From Fidelibacterota bacterium (GTDB lineage Bacteria > Fidelibacterota > Marinisomatia > Marinisomatales > CAZVFT01): a stretch of DNA of 16,769 nucleotides. Every line of letters begins with the position of its first letter. Position 1 is the stretch's first letter. The stretch is from contig JACNLN010000028.1 in the NCBI GenBank assembly GCA_014381485.1, forward strand, positions 1 to 16,769. The letters are read 5' to 3'. Under the pieces are notes generated by a model. The model ran no database searches. It worked only from the letters and a program-made list of their open reading frames with translations, and had not been told where the DNA came from. This document shows positions 7,975-16,018 of the stretch, in pieces. Both the position numbers and the translations under genes were made by a program.

Positions 7975-8869
7975 TATTCGAACCCACAATAGATTTCACA
8001 TATTGCTGGGGATTAAATTCAATAAAATCATCCAGATCTTCACCAAGACCAATGAATGTCACAGGAATCTTCATCTCCCGATAAATAGGAAAAACAATGC
8101 CTCCTTTTGCTGTTCCATCCATCTTTGTCAAAATGATTCCATTAAGAGGAACGTGTTTATTGAATTCCCTTGCCTGAATGAGAGAGTTCTGACCGAGGTT
8201 AGCATCCAGGGTCAGATAAGTATGCAGGATAAATTCCGGGAATTTTGTTTGAATAACCCGGTACATTTTTTCTACTTCAAACATCAGGTTTTTATAAGTG
8301 TGTAATCTTCCTGCTGTATCAATAATAGCGCATTGAAAATTCCGGGCTTTTGCTGCCACCAATCCATCATAGACAACAGAGGAGGGATCCCCACCCTCCC
8401 GATTACAGATAAGTTTTAGTCCAGCCAAGTTACTCCATTTTTCAAGTTGCTCAATAGCTGCAGCTCGATATGTATCAGCTCCTATTAACATTACTGACTG
8501 ATCCTTCTTCTTTAGATAATACCCTAGTTTTGCTGCAGAGGTTGTTTTGCCGGTTCCGTTTACTCCAACGATAAGATATACCGTACGAGCATTTTCTTCC
8601 GTTTGTTGTGTGATTGGGATACTCTCAAGAATGGTTAAAAGATACGTTTCAAGAGATCTCCTCAACCAATTTTTCCCCTTGTGATTTTTAAGCCACTGAA
8701 TAATGTCATCTGTCGTTTTCACCCCAATATCAGCACCGAGAAGAAGAAATTCAAGTTCATTAATATCAGCTGAAGATATTCTTTTGCTCAACACATCTTT
8801 TAATACTACTCTGATAGCTTCTCTGGTTTTGGAAAGAGAGTTAAACAGTCGTTTAAATGAGGAGTACAC
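7961..8869 (-). CDS. ftsY: Signal recognition particle receptor FtsY
   Basis: A 302-residue SRP receptor GTPase that docks ribosome-SRP complexes at the inner membrane for co-translational insertion. The N domain (about 1-90) begins with a short basic amphipathic stretch (SSFKRLFNSLSKTREAIR) instead of the long acidic A domain of E. coli FtsY. The G domain has G1 GVNGTGKTT (102-110), DTYRAAAIEQL (132-142), DTAGR (184-188), DANLGQN (222-228), TKMDGTAKGG (248-257) and GLGE (274-277). The start is GTG; the next Met is residue 127, so it is the only reasonable start, and I see no clear Shine-Dalgarno sequence before it. A 103-base gap precedes it with no convincing promoter. The gene overlaps rimO. 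Confidence 0.95.
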   Translation of the reverse strand: MYSSFKRLFNSLSKTREAIRVVLKDVLSKRISSADINELEFLLLGADIGVKTTDDIIQWLKNHKGKNWLRRSLETYLLTILESIPITQQTEENARTVYLIVGVNGTGKTTSAAKLGYYLKKKDQSVMLIGADTYRAAAIEQLEKWSNLAGLKLICNREGGDPSSVVYDGLVAAKARNFQCAIIDTAGRLHTYKNLMFEVEKMYRVIQTKFPEFILHTYLTLDANLGQNSLIQAREFNKHVPLNGIILTKMDGTAKGGIVFPIYREMKIPVTFIGLGEDLDDFIEFNPQQYVKSIVGSNNEDE

Positions 8870-8972
8870 TATTATCGGGATTTATACTTTTGTAACTATT
8901 GAATCTTATTCACGAGTCGTATCCGAAAAGATCATATTTTTCATAAAGGTATCTCTATAGAAAAAGTACAGT

Positions 8973-9581
8973 TCATTTTTCTTTAGAATTTGCCTTACTC
9001 TTAGCTTGAGTGAACACATTTTTTTTAAAATGAGTCAGATCATCCTTCATGTACTGAATCCAGCTGATAATCAGCAAAACAGTGGCAATTATGAGAAAAT
9101 AAAATTTCAATTCTTCGATATTCAGAACGTAAAATAAAATAGCTAAAGCAGAGATACCTACACTCAATTTTCCAATGGGATTGGCACTTAATGTGATTGA
9201 GGAATGATGCATAATATAAAGGGATGAGATAGAGATTGTCAGATCTCTTGCAACGTATAACCATAGAAACCATTCTGGGAAATCACGACTTTCATCTAAA
9301 ATTATGAATAACACGACAGCAAAAATAACGACTTTATCAGCAACTGGGTCGAGGATTTTACCAAGATTTGTCACTTCATCGGCACGCCTGGCAAAATACC
9401 CATCGAAATAATCTGTGAATACAGCTAACAGCATAAAGAGAACAGATATGACCATTTCATCTTTCGCCAGATAGTAGATAATGGGAAATGCCAGAAAAGC
9501 CCTGAATACACTCATTCCATTTGCCAGGGTGATAATCCTTGTTGGATCGGTAATTTTAATTTTTACCCTATTTTCAGACAT
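8973..9581 (-). CDS. pgsA: CDP-alcohol phosphatidyltransferase, probable phosphatidylglycerophosphate synthase
   Basis: A 202-residue integral membrane enzyme of the CDP-alcohol phosphotransferase family. It most likely joins CDP-diacylglycerol and glycerol-3-phosphate to give phosphatidylglycerophosphate in the inner membrane. The signature D-x2-DG-x2-AR-x8-G-x3-D-x3-D is complete: Asp57, Asp60, Gly61, Ala64, Arg65, Gly74, Asp78 and Asp82. It is flanked by about six hydrophobic segments. The leading ITLANGMSVFR matches the usual NxLTxxR region loosely, so another phosphatidyl acceptor is possible. The start is taken as ATG at 9581, 8 bases inside the end of the ABC gene; a TTG seven codons earlier is less likely. 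The C-terminus is short and lysine-rich. It is the last gene of the envelope run before a 103-base gap. Confidence 0.82.
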   Translation of the reverse strand: MSENRVKIKITDPTRIITLANGMSVFRAFLAFPIIYYLAKDEMVISVLFMLLAVFTDYFDGYFARRADEVTNLGKILDPVADKVVIFAVVLFIILDESRDFPEWFLWLYVARDLTISISSLYIMHHSSITLSANPIGKLSVGISALAILFYVLNIEELKFYFLIIATVLLIISWIQYMKDDLTHFKKNVFTQAKSKANSKEK

Positions 9582-10899
9582 ATTCTGCTCTTTTTGATTC
9601 AACTTTTATAAACTGACCATCGGTTATCTTTATGGTTTGATCACATACACGTCGAGTGAATAAATCGTTGTGTGAGATAAGAATAAAATGTTTGTGTTCT
9701 AACGATTTCTTCAGAAACTGAGCAAGTTTTACCTGCAGTTGATATCCCAATGAGAATGTGGGTTCATCCAGAATAATAACATCATAATTCCCACAACAAA
9801 TGATAAGTAAAATGGTCATTCTTGCTACTGATAATCCCAAACGATGAATTGGTGTGTGTTTTATTAAATCCCATGATATTTGGAAGGTTTGTAATGCTTT
9901 CTGGAATATAGTTAATTTCGTATTTGTTATAAGTCCAGCTTCAATCATCTTGAGAGTTAATTCATTGTAGGTCATTCCTCCTAAAGACCGTTCTGGGAAT
10001 TGTTGAAGATATCCCAACTTTAGATTCTTTTTTCTCTCACTTAACAATTGGAGCGATCCCGATTTAGGTTTAAGAATATCCGCAAGTAAATCTGCAAAAG
10101 TTGATTTTCCACTTCCGTTATCACCTAGTACAGCTAGAGCTCGAAAGGACTTCACTCTCACTGTTTGATTTGAAAAGAGATCTTCAGAATTGGAGTATGA
10201 ATAGGACATTTTATTGAGATTAAGACTGATGTTGCCATTCCTGAACATCGAATTAATAATCCCTGACTGGCTTTCATTTTTTCGCCACGTCACCAATGAA
10301 TCCAGCTTTAACTCCTTTCCTTGATCTAAAAAATCCATATCTGTTATGTCTGACGTTAACCAGATTGTTACAGCATTTTGTTTGAGGCAGTAATTCTGGA
10401 GGTGATTAATCATCTTCAATTTGTTACTTTTACTTAAATAACACAATCCATCGTCGATGATGAGAATTTCAGGTTTGGATGAGATGGCTGTTATGAGGTT
10501 CAATATTTGCTTTTCACCTCCTGAAAGGGTAGATGGATGTCGTTTTATATCCCATTGTAAATCATATTCACTACATAATTGATGTATTTTGTCCCTGATT
10601 GAGTTGGAGTGGTAACCAAAATTCTCATAGTTAAAAGCCAATTCAGAAAAGATAGTTGGTGCTACAATCTGATCGTCTGGATTCTGAAATACAAGAGCAA
10701 CTTTGTCTGATAATTGAGTAGGAGAAACTTTAAAATTTAATTCAGCATCAGGTATCAATCTACCCGCAAGAATCTGTGAAAGATAGGTTTTTCCCACGCC
10801 ACTTTCGCCATAAATAATATTCAGTCCCTGCTTTAGGTGAATTGTTTGTTTTTTCCGATTAAATTTAGGAAAACATATATCAAAGGAAGGATCAGTCAC
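9574..10899 (-). CDS. Fused double-ATPase ABC protein, ECF-transporter (CbiO/EcfA) type, with asymmetric motifs
   Basis: A 441-residue protein with two ABC ATPase domains and no membrane segment. Domain 1 (about 1-205) has Walker A GESGVGKT (31-38), the Q loop FQNPDDQI (71-78) that is characteristic of energy-coupling-factor ATPases, and a canonical LSGGEKQ signature (125-131). Its Walker B reads ILIIDD, with Asp150 where the catalytic Glu should be, and the switch His is Ser183 (LTSD). Domain 2 (about 225-441) has Walker A GDNGSGKST (259-267), a complete Walker B ILDEP (Glu379) and switch His410 (ISHND), but its signature is degenerate (LGLSVAR, 354-360). The start is GTG with GAGG 8 bases upstream; no other start fits. 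It overlaps kdtA by 8 bases. No EcfT or S-component gene is visible, so the transported substrate is unknown. Confidence 0.88.
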   Translation of the reverse strand: MTDPSFDICFPKFNRKKQTIHLKQGLNIIYGESGVGKTYLSQILAGRLIPDAELNFKVSPTQLSDKVALVFQNPDDQIVAPTIFSELAFNYENFGYHSNSIRDKIHQLCSEYDLQWDIKRHPSTLSGGEKQILNLITAISSKPEILIIDDGLCYLSKSNKLKMINHLQNYCLKQNAVTIWLTSDITDMDFLDQGKELKLDSLVTWRKNESQSGIINSMFRNGNISLNLNKMSYSYSNSEDLFSNQTVRVKSFRALAVLGDNGSGKSTFADLLADILKPKSGSLQLLSERKKNLKLGYLQQFPERSLGGMTYNELTLKMIEAGLITNTKLTIFQKALQTFQISWDLIKHTPIHRLGLSVARMTILLIICCGNYDVIILDEPTFSLGYQLQVKLAQFLKKSLEHKHFILISHNDLFTRRVCDQTIKITDGQFIKVESKRAEYV

Positions 10900-12175
10900 G
10901 AAGAATACCTCTTACTACTCTAGTGGAGGAGCCCAAGTTAGTGTATATCACTTTTGTAGCAGCTTGGCTTGCTTTGATAAGATTCTCTTTAACATTCATC
11001 ATTTCGCTTAGTGCTGATAAAAATTCATCTCCACTGGAAATACAGAAACCACCTCCGTATTTTAAAAGTTCCTCAGCTGCTCCTGAGTTGTGGTACTTGG
11101 GACCAAATATAACAGGTAATCTTGCAATGGCAGGTTCCATTACATTGTGAATTCCAGATGAAAAACCACCTCCGATATAAGCGTACCTTCCATGCCAGTA
11201 TAATCTTGATAAAAAACCTACTTTATCGACAATCACCACTCTATTATGACGAAGATGGTTCCAGTGACACCGAGACAACAGTGTAAATGAAATATTCGCA
11301 TTTTTAAATGAATTCATATTCCGGATGATATTTTTTTTACTGGTTTCGTGAGGAGTCCAGTAAATAGAAATCTCAGAATTCTGATTCAATAATTCCAGAA
11401 CGGTTGGTAAAATGATATTTTCATCTTCTAAGTGGGTACTTCCCACAATCAAACGATTATCCCGATCTAGAATTTCATAAGTTCTTTCAGGATCCGGTTC
11501 ATCCGCAATTTCCTTTACTCTATCGTATCTTGGGTTTCCAAGAACGCGGACAATAGCTCTATTTCGCTTGCCAATCAGACGGCGAACATTAATATAGTCA
11601 TTCTCAGAAATGGTATAAATTGAGTCTATGCACTTATAAACGTGTTTGTATAAACTCCGAAGGATAGGGTATAATTTTGTACTTTTTTTATGTAATCTTG
11701 CTGAAAATAGAGAAGTTTTTATGCGATACCGTTTTGCACACCAGATATAGTTAGGCCAAACATCATACTCTGCAAAAATGAGTTTATGTGGTCTAACCAA
11801 TTTTAATAATCGACAACACGTCCAGATAAAATCGATAGGAAGATATACCTTACAATCGATATTCGGATCAGAAATGTGATTAAAACCCGAAGGTGAAAAA
11901 AAAGTAACTATACTGATACAACTTGGTTCTACTTCCTTTAATCCCTTTAGAACCGGTTGTATTTGTTCGTACTCGCCATGGGAAGCCGAGTGGAACCAGT
12001 AAATTAATTTATTTTTCCCGATGTTGTTAATATAGTCTTTTAACGTGGAATATGTTTTCCATCTGCCTTTGATACCCTCACGAATTTTTTCATTGAACAT
12101 ATAGCCAATAATCACCAAAATGAACAGCAAGGGCAAAAATAAAATGTTGTATGTCAGTTGCCAGAAAAACTTCAT
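10892..12175 (-). CDS. waaA: 3-deoxy-D-manno-octulosonic acid (Kdo) transferase
   Basis: A 427-residue GT30 glycosyltransferase (WaaA/KdtA) that transfers Kdo from CMP-Kdo to lipid A precursor at the cytoplasmic face of the inner membrane. An N-terminal hydrophobic anchor spans about 8-26. The acceptor-side motif WFHSASHGEYEQ (60-71) contains the catalytic Glu68. RPHKLIFAEYDVWPN (128-142), GNPRYDR (213-219), GSTHLEDE (245-252) and YIGGGFSSGIHNVMEP (333-348) are the usual later motifs, the last lining the CMP-Kdo site. Length is normal. The ATG overlaps the stop of the GT9 gene (ATGA), and the end overlaps the ABC gene, so all three are probably co-translated. The number of Kdo residues added cannot be read from sequence. 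Confidence 0.94.
   Translation of the reverse strand: MKFFWQLTYNILFLPLLFILVIIGYMFNEKIREGIKGRWKTYSTLKDYINNIGKNKLIYWFHSASHGEYEQIQPVLKGLKEVEPSCISIVTFFSPSGFNHISDPNIDCKVYLPIDFIWTCCRLLKLVRPHKLIFAEYDVWPNYIWCAKRYRIKTSLFSARLHKKSTKLYPILRSLYKHVYKCIDSIYTISENDYINVRRLIGKRNRAIVRVLGNPRYDRVKEIADEPDPERTYEILDRDNRLIVGSTHLEDENIILPTVLELLNQNSEISIYWTPHETSKKNIIRNMNSFKNANISFTLLSRCHWNHLRHNRVVIVDKVGFLSRLYWHGRYAYIGGGFSSGIHNVMEPAIARLPVIFGPKYHNSGAAEELLKYGGGFCISSGDEFLSALSEMMNVKENLIKASQAATKVIYTNLGSSTRVVRGILRD
10907..10913 (-). promoter_or_regulatory. Shine-Dalgarno site for the GTG start of the fused ABC gene
   Basis: AAGAGGT on the minus strand lies in the last codons of kdtA, 8 bases before the GTG at 10899. A stop codon 15 bases upstream in frame leaves this GTG as the only start. 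Confidence 0.65.
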
Positions 12176-13206
12176 GTTGTGGCTATTGGTGTTACTATGT
12201 TGATTGCTTCAATCACCTGACTGGACGTGATGGAGTCCATACATAGCTGCTTTTTACGGTAACAGGGACGACTCCCATTTTTTGAACATGGTCTGCACCA
12301 CAGGTTTGTTTTTAGTTCTATTGAATTGGTCAGATGGGTACTTGCTCCTGTGGCTTTTGAGGTGGGACCTTTTATCATAACAACATTTGTACCCACAGCC
12401 TCAGATCCGTGAATTAGTCCTGTGTCACTTCCAACAGCTGTTTGAGCTAATGATAATATTGCCAGTGACATTCGTAAATTACTTTTTCCTTTTAGATTTT
12501 TCACCCCTTTAATCTGTTCAGAAATTATATCACATATTACATCGTTCTTTCCTCCTAAAAGAACGACATCCAGGGTTTGTTCTTCAAGAAACGTTCTGAT
12601 TGTTTCAATATACCCCTTGAATTTCCAGATTTTATTTGGCCAGGCAGAGCCCGGAACAAATACGATAAACTCTTTTTTTACGCCATATGAAGAGAGGAAT
12701 TCCCTTACCCGAATTTTTTCCTGATTTGAAAGAAATATTTTAGGAATTAACTTAATCGAATCATCCTGTTGATGATCGATTACTTGTATGTATTTCCTTG
12801 AAATATCATAATGATCCATCAATCGGTTCAAATGGAAATAAAATAACAGAAAACGTTTCCATCGGGGTTTTTTATAAACACTTGTAGAAATCCCAGCCAA
12901 ATCATATCGCAGGATTTTACTCCTTAACGAGTTATGAAGATCCACTACCAAATCATACCCAGAACCACGAATTACATTCGCAATCTGTTTTAATTTATTA
13001 CGAGAATGGTTTCTGTTAATATGAATGATTTTATCGATAAATGGGTTGTTTTCTAAAAGTGGTGTATATTCCGAAAGTGTGAGAAAATGAACGATACAGT
13101 CAGGATCATTATTCTTCAACCATTCGGGAAGAGGGGTAGTAAAAATGATGTCGCCGATGGAACTGAACCGGATGAGAAGATACTTTAAATGTGTGTTTAC
13201 TGACAA
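12172..13206 (-). CDS. Glycosyltransferase family 9, ADP-heptose:LPS heptosyltransferase-like
   Basis: A 344-residue GT-B enzyme of family GT9, likely adding heptose to the lipopolysaccharide inner core. The N-terminal motif LLIRFSSIGDIIFTTP (10-25) contains the Ser-Ile-Gly-Asp typical of WaaC/WaaF. FVPGSAWPNKIWK (183-195), SDTGLIHGSEAVGT (260-273) and GPTSKATG (280-287) form the ADP-sugar site. A cysteine cluster (Cys304, 307, 315 and 322) near the C-terminus is common in this family. The start is TTG: no in-frame ATG occurs before residue 130, and a stop lies about 50 bases upstream. A GGTAAG 3 bases before it is at best a weak ribosome site. It lies directly upstream of waaA with a 4-base overlap, which supports a core-assembly role. 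Assignment to WaaC, WaaF or WaaQ is not possible from this sequence alone. Confidence 0.87.
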   Translation of the reverse strand: MSVNTHLKYLLIRFSSIGDIIFTTPLPEWLKNNDPDCIVHFLTLSEYTPLLENNPFIDKIIHINRNHSRNKLKQIANVIRGSGYDLVVDLHNSLRSKILRYDLAGISTSVYKKPRWKRFLLFYFHLNRLMDHYDISRKYIQVIDHQQDDSIKLIPKIFLSNQEKIRVREFLSSYGVKKEFIVFVPGSAWPNKIWKFKGYIETIRTFLEEQTLDVVLLGGKNDVICDIISEQIKGVKNLKGKSNLRMSLAILSLAQTAVGSDTGLIHGSEAVGTNVVMIKGPTSKATGASTHLTNSIELKTNLWCRPCSKNGSRPCYRKKQLCMDSITSSQVIEAINIVTPIATT

Positions 13207-13254
13207 TTGCTTACCACTGTGGTTAACATTTTTCCCAAGCGATATTGACAGACA

Positions 13255-14241
13255 TTAATATGTCCGCTGAGCGTTGTATAGCGTCAAATCGATCAAGGAT
13301 TGTTTATAAGGGGAGTCAGGGAAAATAGAGAGAGAATCAATTGCTTTTTGTGAATAATCATTCATTATTAATTCTGCATAGGAAAACCCATCGTATTCCT
13401 CAATAATATTGGTAAGAATTTTCATATCTTTTTTTGATGAACCGTTTTTGAGGATTTTGCGTATCTGTTTTTTCTCAGATCGAGATATATCTGAAGATAA
13501 GGTATGTATAATTGGTAGTGTGATCATATTTTTTGATAAATCAGAATTTGTATTCTTACCGATTGTCTGTTCAGAACCAAGAATATCAAAGAGATCATCT
13601 TTTATTTGAAAAGCCATTCCAAAATTTTCACCAAAACTTTTCATCGCATGTCGATGATTATCCTCACGGGATGAGGTAATAACACCAAGTTCACAACAGG
13701 TTGCAGTCAATGAAGCTGTTTTATTTCTGATCATTGTGAAATAGACATCTTCACTGATCGATTTTGTATAACTCTTTTCGATCTGGAGCATTTCTCCCGA
13801 GCTCAAGCTGACAGCAGTACTGGAGATGAGATCAAGTACATCGAAATCTCTGAGTTGAATTAAATTCGTTAACACCTTACTTAAGATAAAATCCCCCATG
13901 ACAATTGAAGCTTTATTTTTCCATATTCGATTGATGGATGGAAATCCTCTTCGTTTATTGGCATCATCCACAACATCGTCATGAATTAATGAGGCGATAT
14001 GAATAAGTTCTACCAATGCGGCGGCTTTGTAGCTATTCAAAGTGGGTTTACCGCAAGCACGGGCAGATAAGATGGTTAATATCGGGCGGATTCCCTTTCC
14101 CTTGTGACGAATGAGATACTTGCTAATGAGATTAATCAGCCGGACTTCAGAGCGCAGAGCTTCCTCAAATTCTTGCTGGAAGATTTTGATATCTTCCAAA
14201 ATAGGAACAACGATTTCTTTTAATTCCTTATCAAGCTTCAT
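13255..14241 (-). CDS. Trans-polyprenyl diphosphate synthase (long-chain type)
   Basis: A 328-residue all-helical prenyltransferase that extends farnesyl or geranylgeranyl diphosphate with isopentenyl diphosphate. GKGIRP is at 48-53. The first aspartate-rich motif is DDVVDD (88-93) and the second is DDLFD (215-219). RNKTASL is at 172-178, and the downstream GKNTNSDL replaces the common GKxxGxDL. The fifth residue before the first Asp is small (Ala83), which in this family fits long products such as octaprenyl or solanesyl chains for the quinone side chain. Chain length is inferred only. The ATG start has an AGG 13 bases away, a poor ribosome site. It is 43 bases after tatC and 48 bases before the GT9 gene. 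The long-chain family name IspB/HepT is possible but not assigned. Confidence 0.9.
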   Translation of the reverse strand: MKLDKELKEIVVPILEDIKIFQQEFEEALRSEVRLINLISKYLIRHKGKGIRPILTILSARACGKPTLNSYKAAALVELIHIASLIHDDVVDDANKRRGFPSINRIWKNKASIVMGDFILSKVLTNLIQLRDFDVLDLISSTAVSLSSGEMLQIEKSYTKSISEDVYFTMIRNKTASLTATCCELGVITSSREDNHRHAMKSFGENFGMAFQIKDDLFDILGSEQTIGKNTNSDLSKNMITLPIIHTLSSDISRSEKKQIRKILKNGSSKKDMKILTNIIEEYDGFSYAELIMNDYSQKAIDSLSIFPDSPYKQSLIDLTLYNAQRTY

Positions 14242-14284
14242 CGATTGAATATACCTAGAATCTTACATCCATACCAATGTGAAT

Positions 14285-15004
14285 TTACTTTGACGCGAAT
14301 TTCGAAATCCATATACTAATTTCGTATAAAAAGGTAAGAGGCAATGCCATGATCATCAAACTGATAGGATCTGGTGGAGTAATGAAAGCTGAAAGTACGA
14401 GGATTACAAAGATGGAATGTTTACGATAGTGACGCATAAACGATGGTGTTAACAATCCAATTTGGGATAGTATCAATACAAGTATCGGCAACTCAAAAAC
14501 AAGTCCAGCAGCAAGAAGAATCCACAAGATATAGCTGAAATAATAGTTGATTGAGAAATTGTTTTGAACGTCAACATATCCAATGGATGTAAAAAATCGT
14601 AATGAAAAGGGAATTATTACAAAATAGGCAAAAAGGATGCCAATTATAAATGCAATAAATGAAAAAATGATAACCGGAGCAGCATATTTTTTCTCATTTT
14701 TTAGAAGACCCGGAGTGATAAATTTCCACATCTGGTAAGTGATGACAGGTAAACCGAGGATGATGCCCCCGACAATGGCGATTCCCCACCTTATCATAAA
14801 CATACCGTACACTGTTAATACCTGAAGTTGAGGAGGATTTTCCAGTGCCATGGCGGGATTTAGTAAAATTTTGAAAATGGGATCAATAAAAATAAACGTT
14901 ATCCCCGCCCCTATCACAATACCTACTAATGATTTGATAATTCTCCACCGCATCTCTTCGAGATGATTAAGGAAGGGCATAGTACCTTTTTCTTCTTTGT
15001 TCAT
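14285..15004 (-). CDS. tatC: Sec-independent protein translocase TatC
   Basis: A 239-residue inner-membrane protein with six predicted helices, the twin-arginine signal receptor of the Tat pathway that exports folded proteins. The N-terminal FLNHLEEMRWR (11-21) holds the conserved glutamates that contact the signal peptide. WKFITPGL (93-100), IPFSLRFF (131-138), AAGLVFELP (165-173, with the conserved Glu171) and SAFITPPDPIS (205-215) are family landmarks. Length is typical. The ATG lies 2 bases after the meaB stop, and I see no Shine-Dalgarno sequence, so translation probably depends on coupling. No tatA or tatB is in the window; these must be elsewhere. Confidence 0.96.
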   Translation of the reverse strand: MNKEEKGTMPFLNHLEEMRWRIIKSLVGIVIGAGITFIFIDPIFKILLNPAMALENPPQLQVLTVYGMFMIRWGIAIVGGIILGLPVITYQMWKFITPGLLKNEKKYAAPVIIFSFIAFIIGILFAYFVIIPFSLRFFTSIGYVDVQNNFSINYYFSYILWILLAAGLVFELPILVLILSQIGLLTPSFMRHYRKHSIFVILVLSAFITPPDPISLMIMALPLTFLYEISIWISKFASK

Positions 15005-15006
15005 GA

Positions 15007-15948
15007 TCAGTCGGATAACGAATTCATTAATGATAAAGCTGCATCATAGGGTGAAATCTTTTGGTCATGGAAATCATTAAGTTTATTATTTAATAAATTT
15101 TCCCGTTCCTGAGTCCAGAATTTCAAAACCAGACCATCTTTTACCAATGACTTAATCTGATCAAGATATCGTTGTTTTCGACGTTGATTCAATGTTCCTG
15201 ACTTAGTCAATTTCTCGATTAGGGTGAAACTTTCTGTGTATAATTCGTGTACACCTTTCCCTTCAGTGGCAACAGTCATCAAAATATTTGGAATGAACTC
15301 CCGTTCATTTTCATTCAACTCAAAGTAGTAACGAAGGGTTCGTGCAATATAATCAGCACCTTCCCTGTCTGATTTATTGATTACGAACAAGTCACCAATC
15401 TCAATGGGACCCGCTTTCATAAATTGAATTCCATCTCCCACCTCTGGCATTAGTACAACCAGCGTAATATCCACCTGTTTAATAATTTCAGATTCGATCT
15501 GACCAACTCCCACCGTTTCTAATAGCAATATATCTTTTCCACTTGCTGCTAAAATATCTGCTACTTGTTTCGTTTTTTTTGCCAGTCCGCCCAATTCTCC
15601 ACGACTTCCCATACTACGAATGAACACGTTGGGATCCAGGGTATGTTGGTTCATTCTGATTCGGTCTCCAAGGAAAGCTCCACCAGAAAACGGGCTGGTT
15701 GGATCGACAGAAATACAACACACAGATTTACCATCACTTCGAATTTCTGTGATCAATTTATCAATGAGAGTACTTTTACCTCCTCCTGGTGGTCCTGTAA
15801 TTCCAATGCGGATAGTATCCCGGGTATGTGGATATAAACTGTTTAGATCTTTATCAAGACTCGGATCGCCGTTTTCAACAGCCGAGATTACCTGAGAGAG
15901 ATTTCTAAGATTGGGTGATCGGATTGTATACAAAAGATTTGAGGTCAT
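15007..15948 (-). CDS. meaB: Methylmalonyl-CoA mutase-associated GTPase MeaB (ArgK family)
   Basis: A 313-residue P-loop GTPase of the G3E family that loads, gates and protects adenosylcobalamin in methylmalonyl-CoA mutase or a related acyl-CoA mutase. Walker A GPPGGGKS is at 52-59, DPTSPFSGGAFLGDR at 82-96, GSRGELGGL at 114-122, ETVGVGQ at 144-150 and NKSD at 191-194. A C-terminal helical dimerisation arm follows. The gene was long annotated argK (LAO/AO transport kinase), which is not supported. ATG start; the upstream bases are AT-rich with no ribosome site, and an 11-base palindrome lies 10 bases before the start. No mutase subunit is in the window, so the partner enzyme must be encoded elsewhere. 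It is followed 2 bases later by tatC. Confidence 0.95.
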   Translation of the reverse strand: MTSNLLYTIRSPNLRNLSQVISAVENGDPSLDKDLNSLYPHTRDTIRIGITGPPGGGKSTLIDKLITEIRSDGKSVCCISVDPTSPFSGGAFLGDRIRMNQHTLDPNVFIRSMGSRGELGGLAKKTKQVADILAASGKDILLLETVGVGQIESEIIKQVDITLVVLMPEVGDGIQFMKAGPIEIGDLFVINKSDREGADYIARTLRYYFELNENEREFIPNILMTVATEGKGVHELYTESFTLIEKLTKSGTLNQRRKQRYLDQIKSLVKDGLVLKFWTQERENLLNNKLNDFHDQKISPYDAALSLMNSLSD

Positions 15949-15958
15949 TATATATGTA

Positions 15959-15969
15959 TGAAAGTTTCA
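15959..15969. repeat. Small palindrome upstream of meaB
   Basis: TGAAA-G-TTTCA is a perfect 5-base inverted repeat 10 bases before the meaB start. It could be an operator or chance in AT-rich DNA. I do not recognise it as a known regulator site. Confidence 0.25.
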
Positions 15970-16018
15970 CTGTTAAATAAGTGTTTCCGGTACTGGTCGG
16001 ACAAAATATTGTGGGTGA

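Noticed and set aside
7972..7990. tRNA T-arm-like GGTTCGAAT on the minus strand
   Set aside because: It lies inside the last codons of ftsY and has no acceptor stem, D-arm or anticodon arm around it.
7943..8305. 120-codon plus-strand open frame across ftsY and rimO
   Set aside because: It is antisense to two clearly conserved genes, and its translation shows no recognisable domain; it is a shadow frame.
8870..8972. Promoter or small gene in the 103-base gap between pgsA and ftsY
   Set aside because: Several TATAAA-like patches occur but none has a -35 at proper spacing, and there is no open frame or stable hairpin worth reporting.
9574..10899. Fused ABC gene as a decaying pseudogene
   Set aside because: The frame is intact over 441 codons, Walker A is perfect in both domains, a good ribosome site is present, and the motif losses fall on a single composite site.
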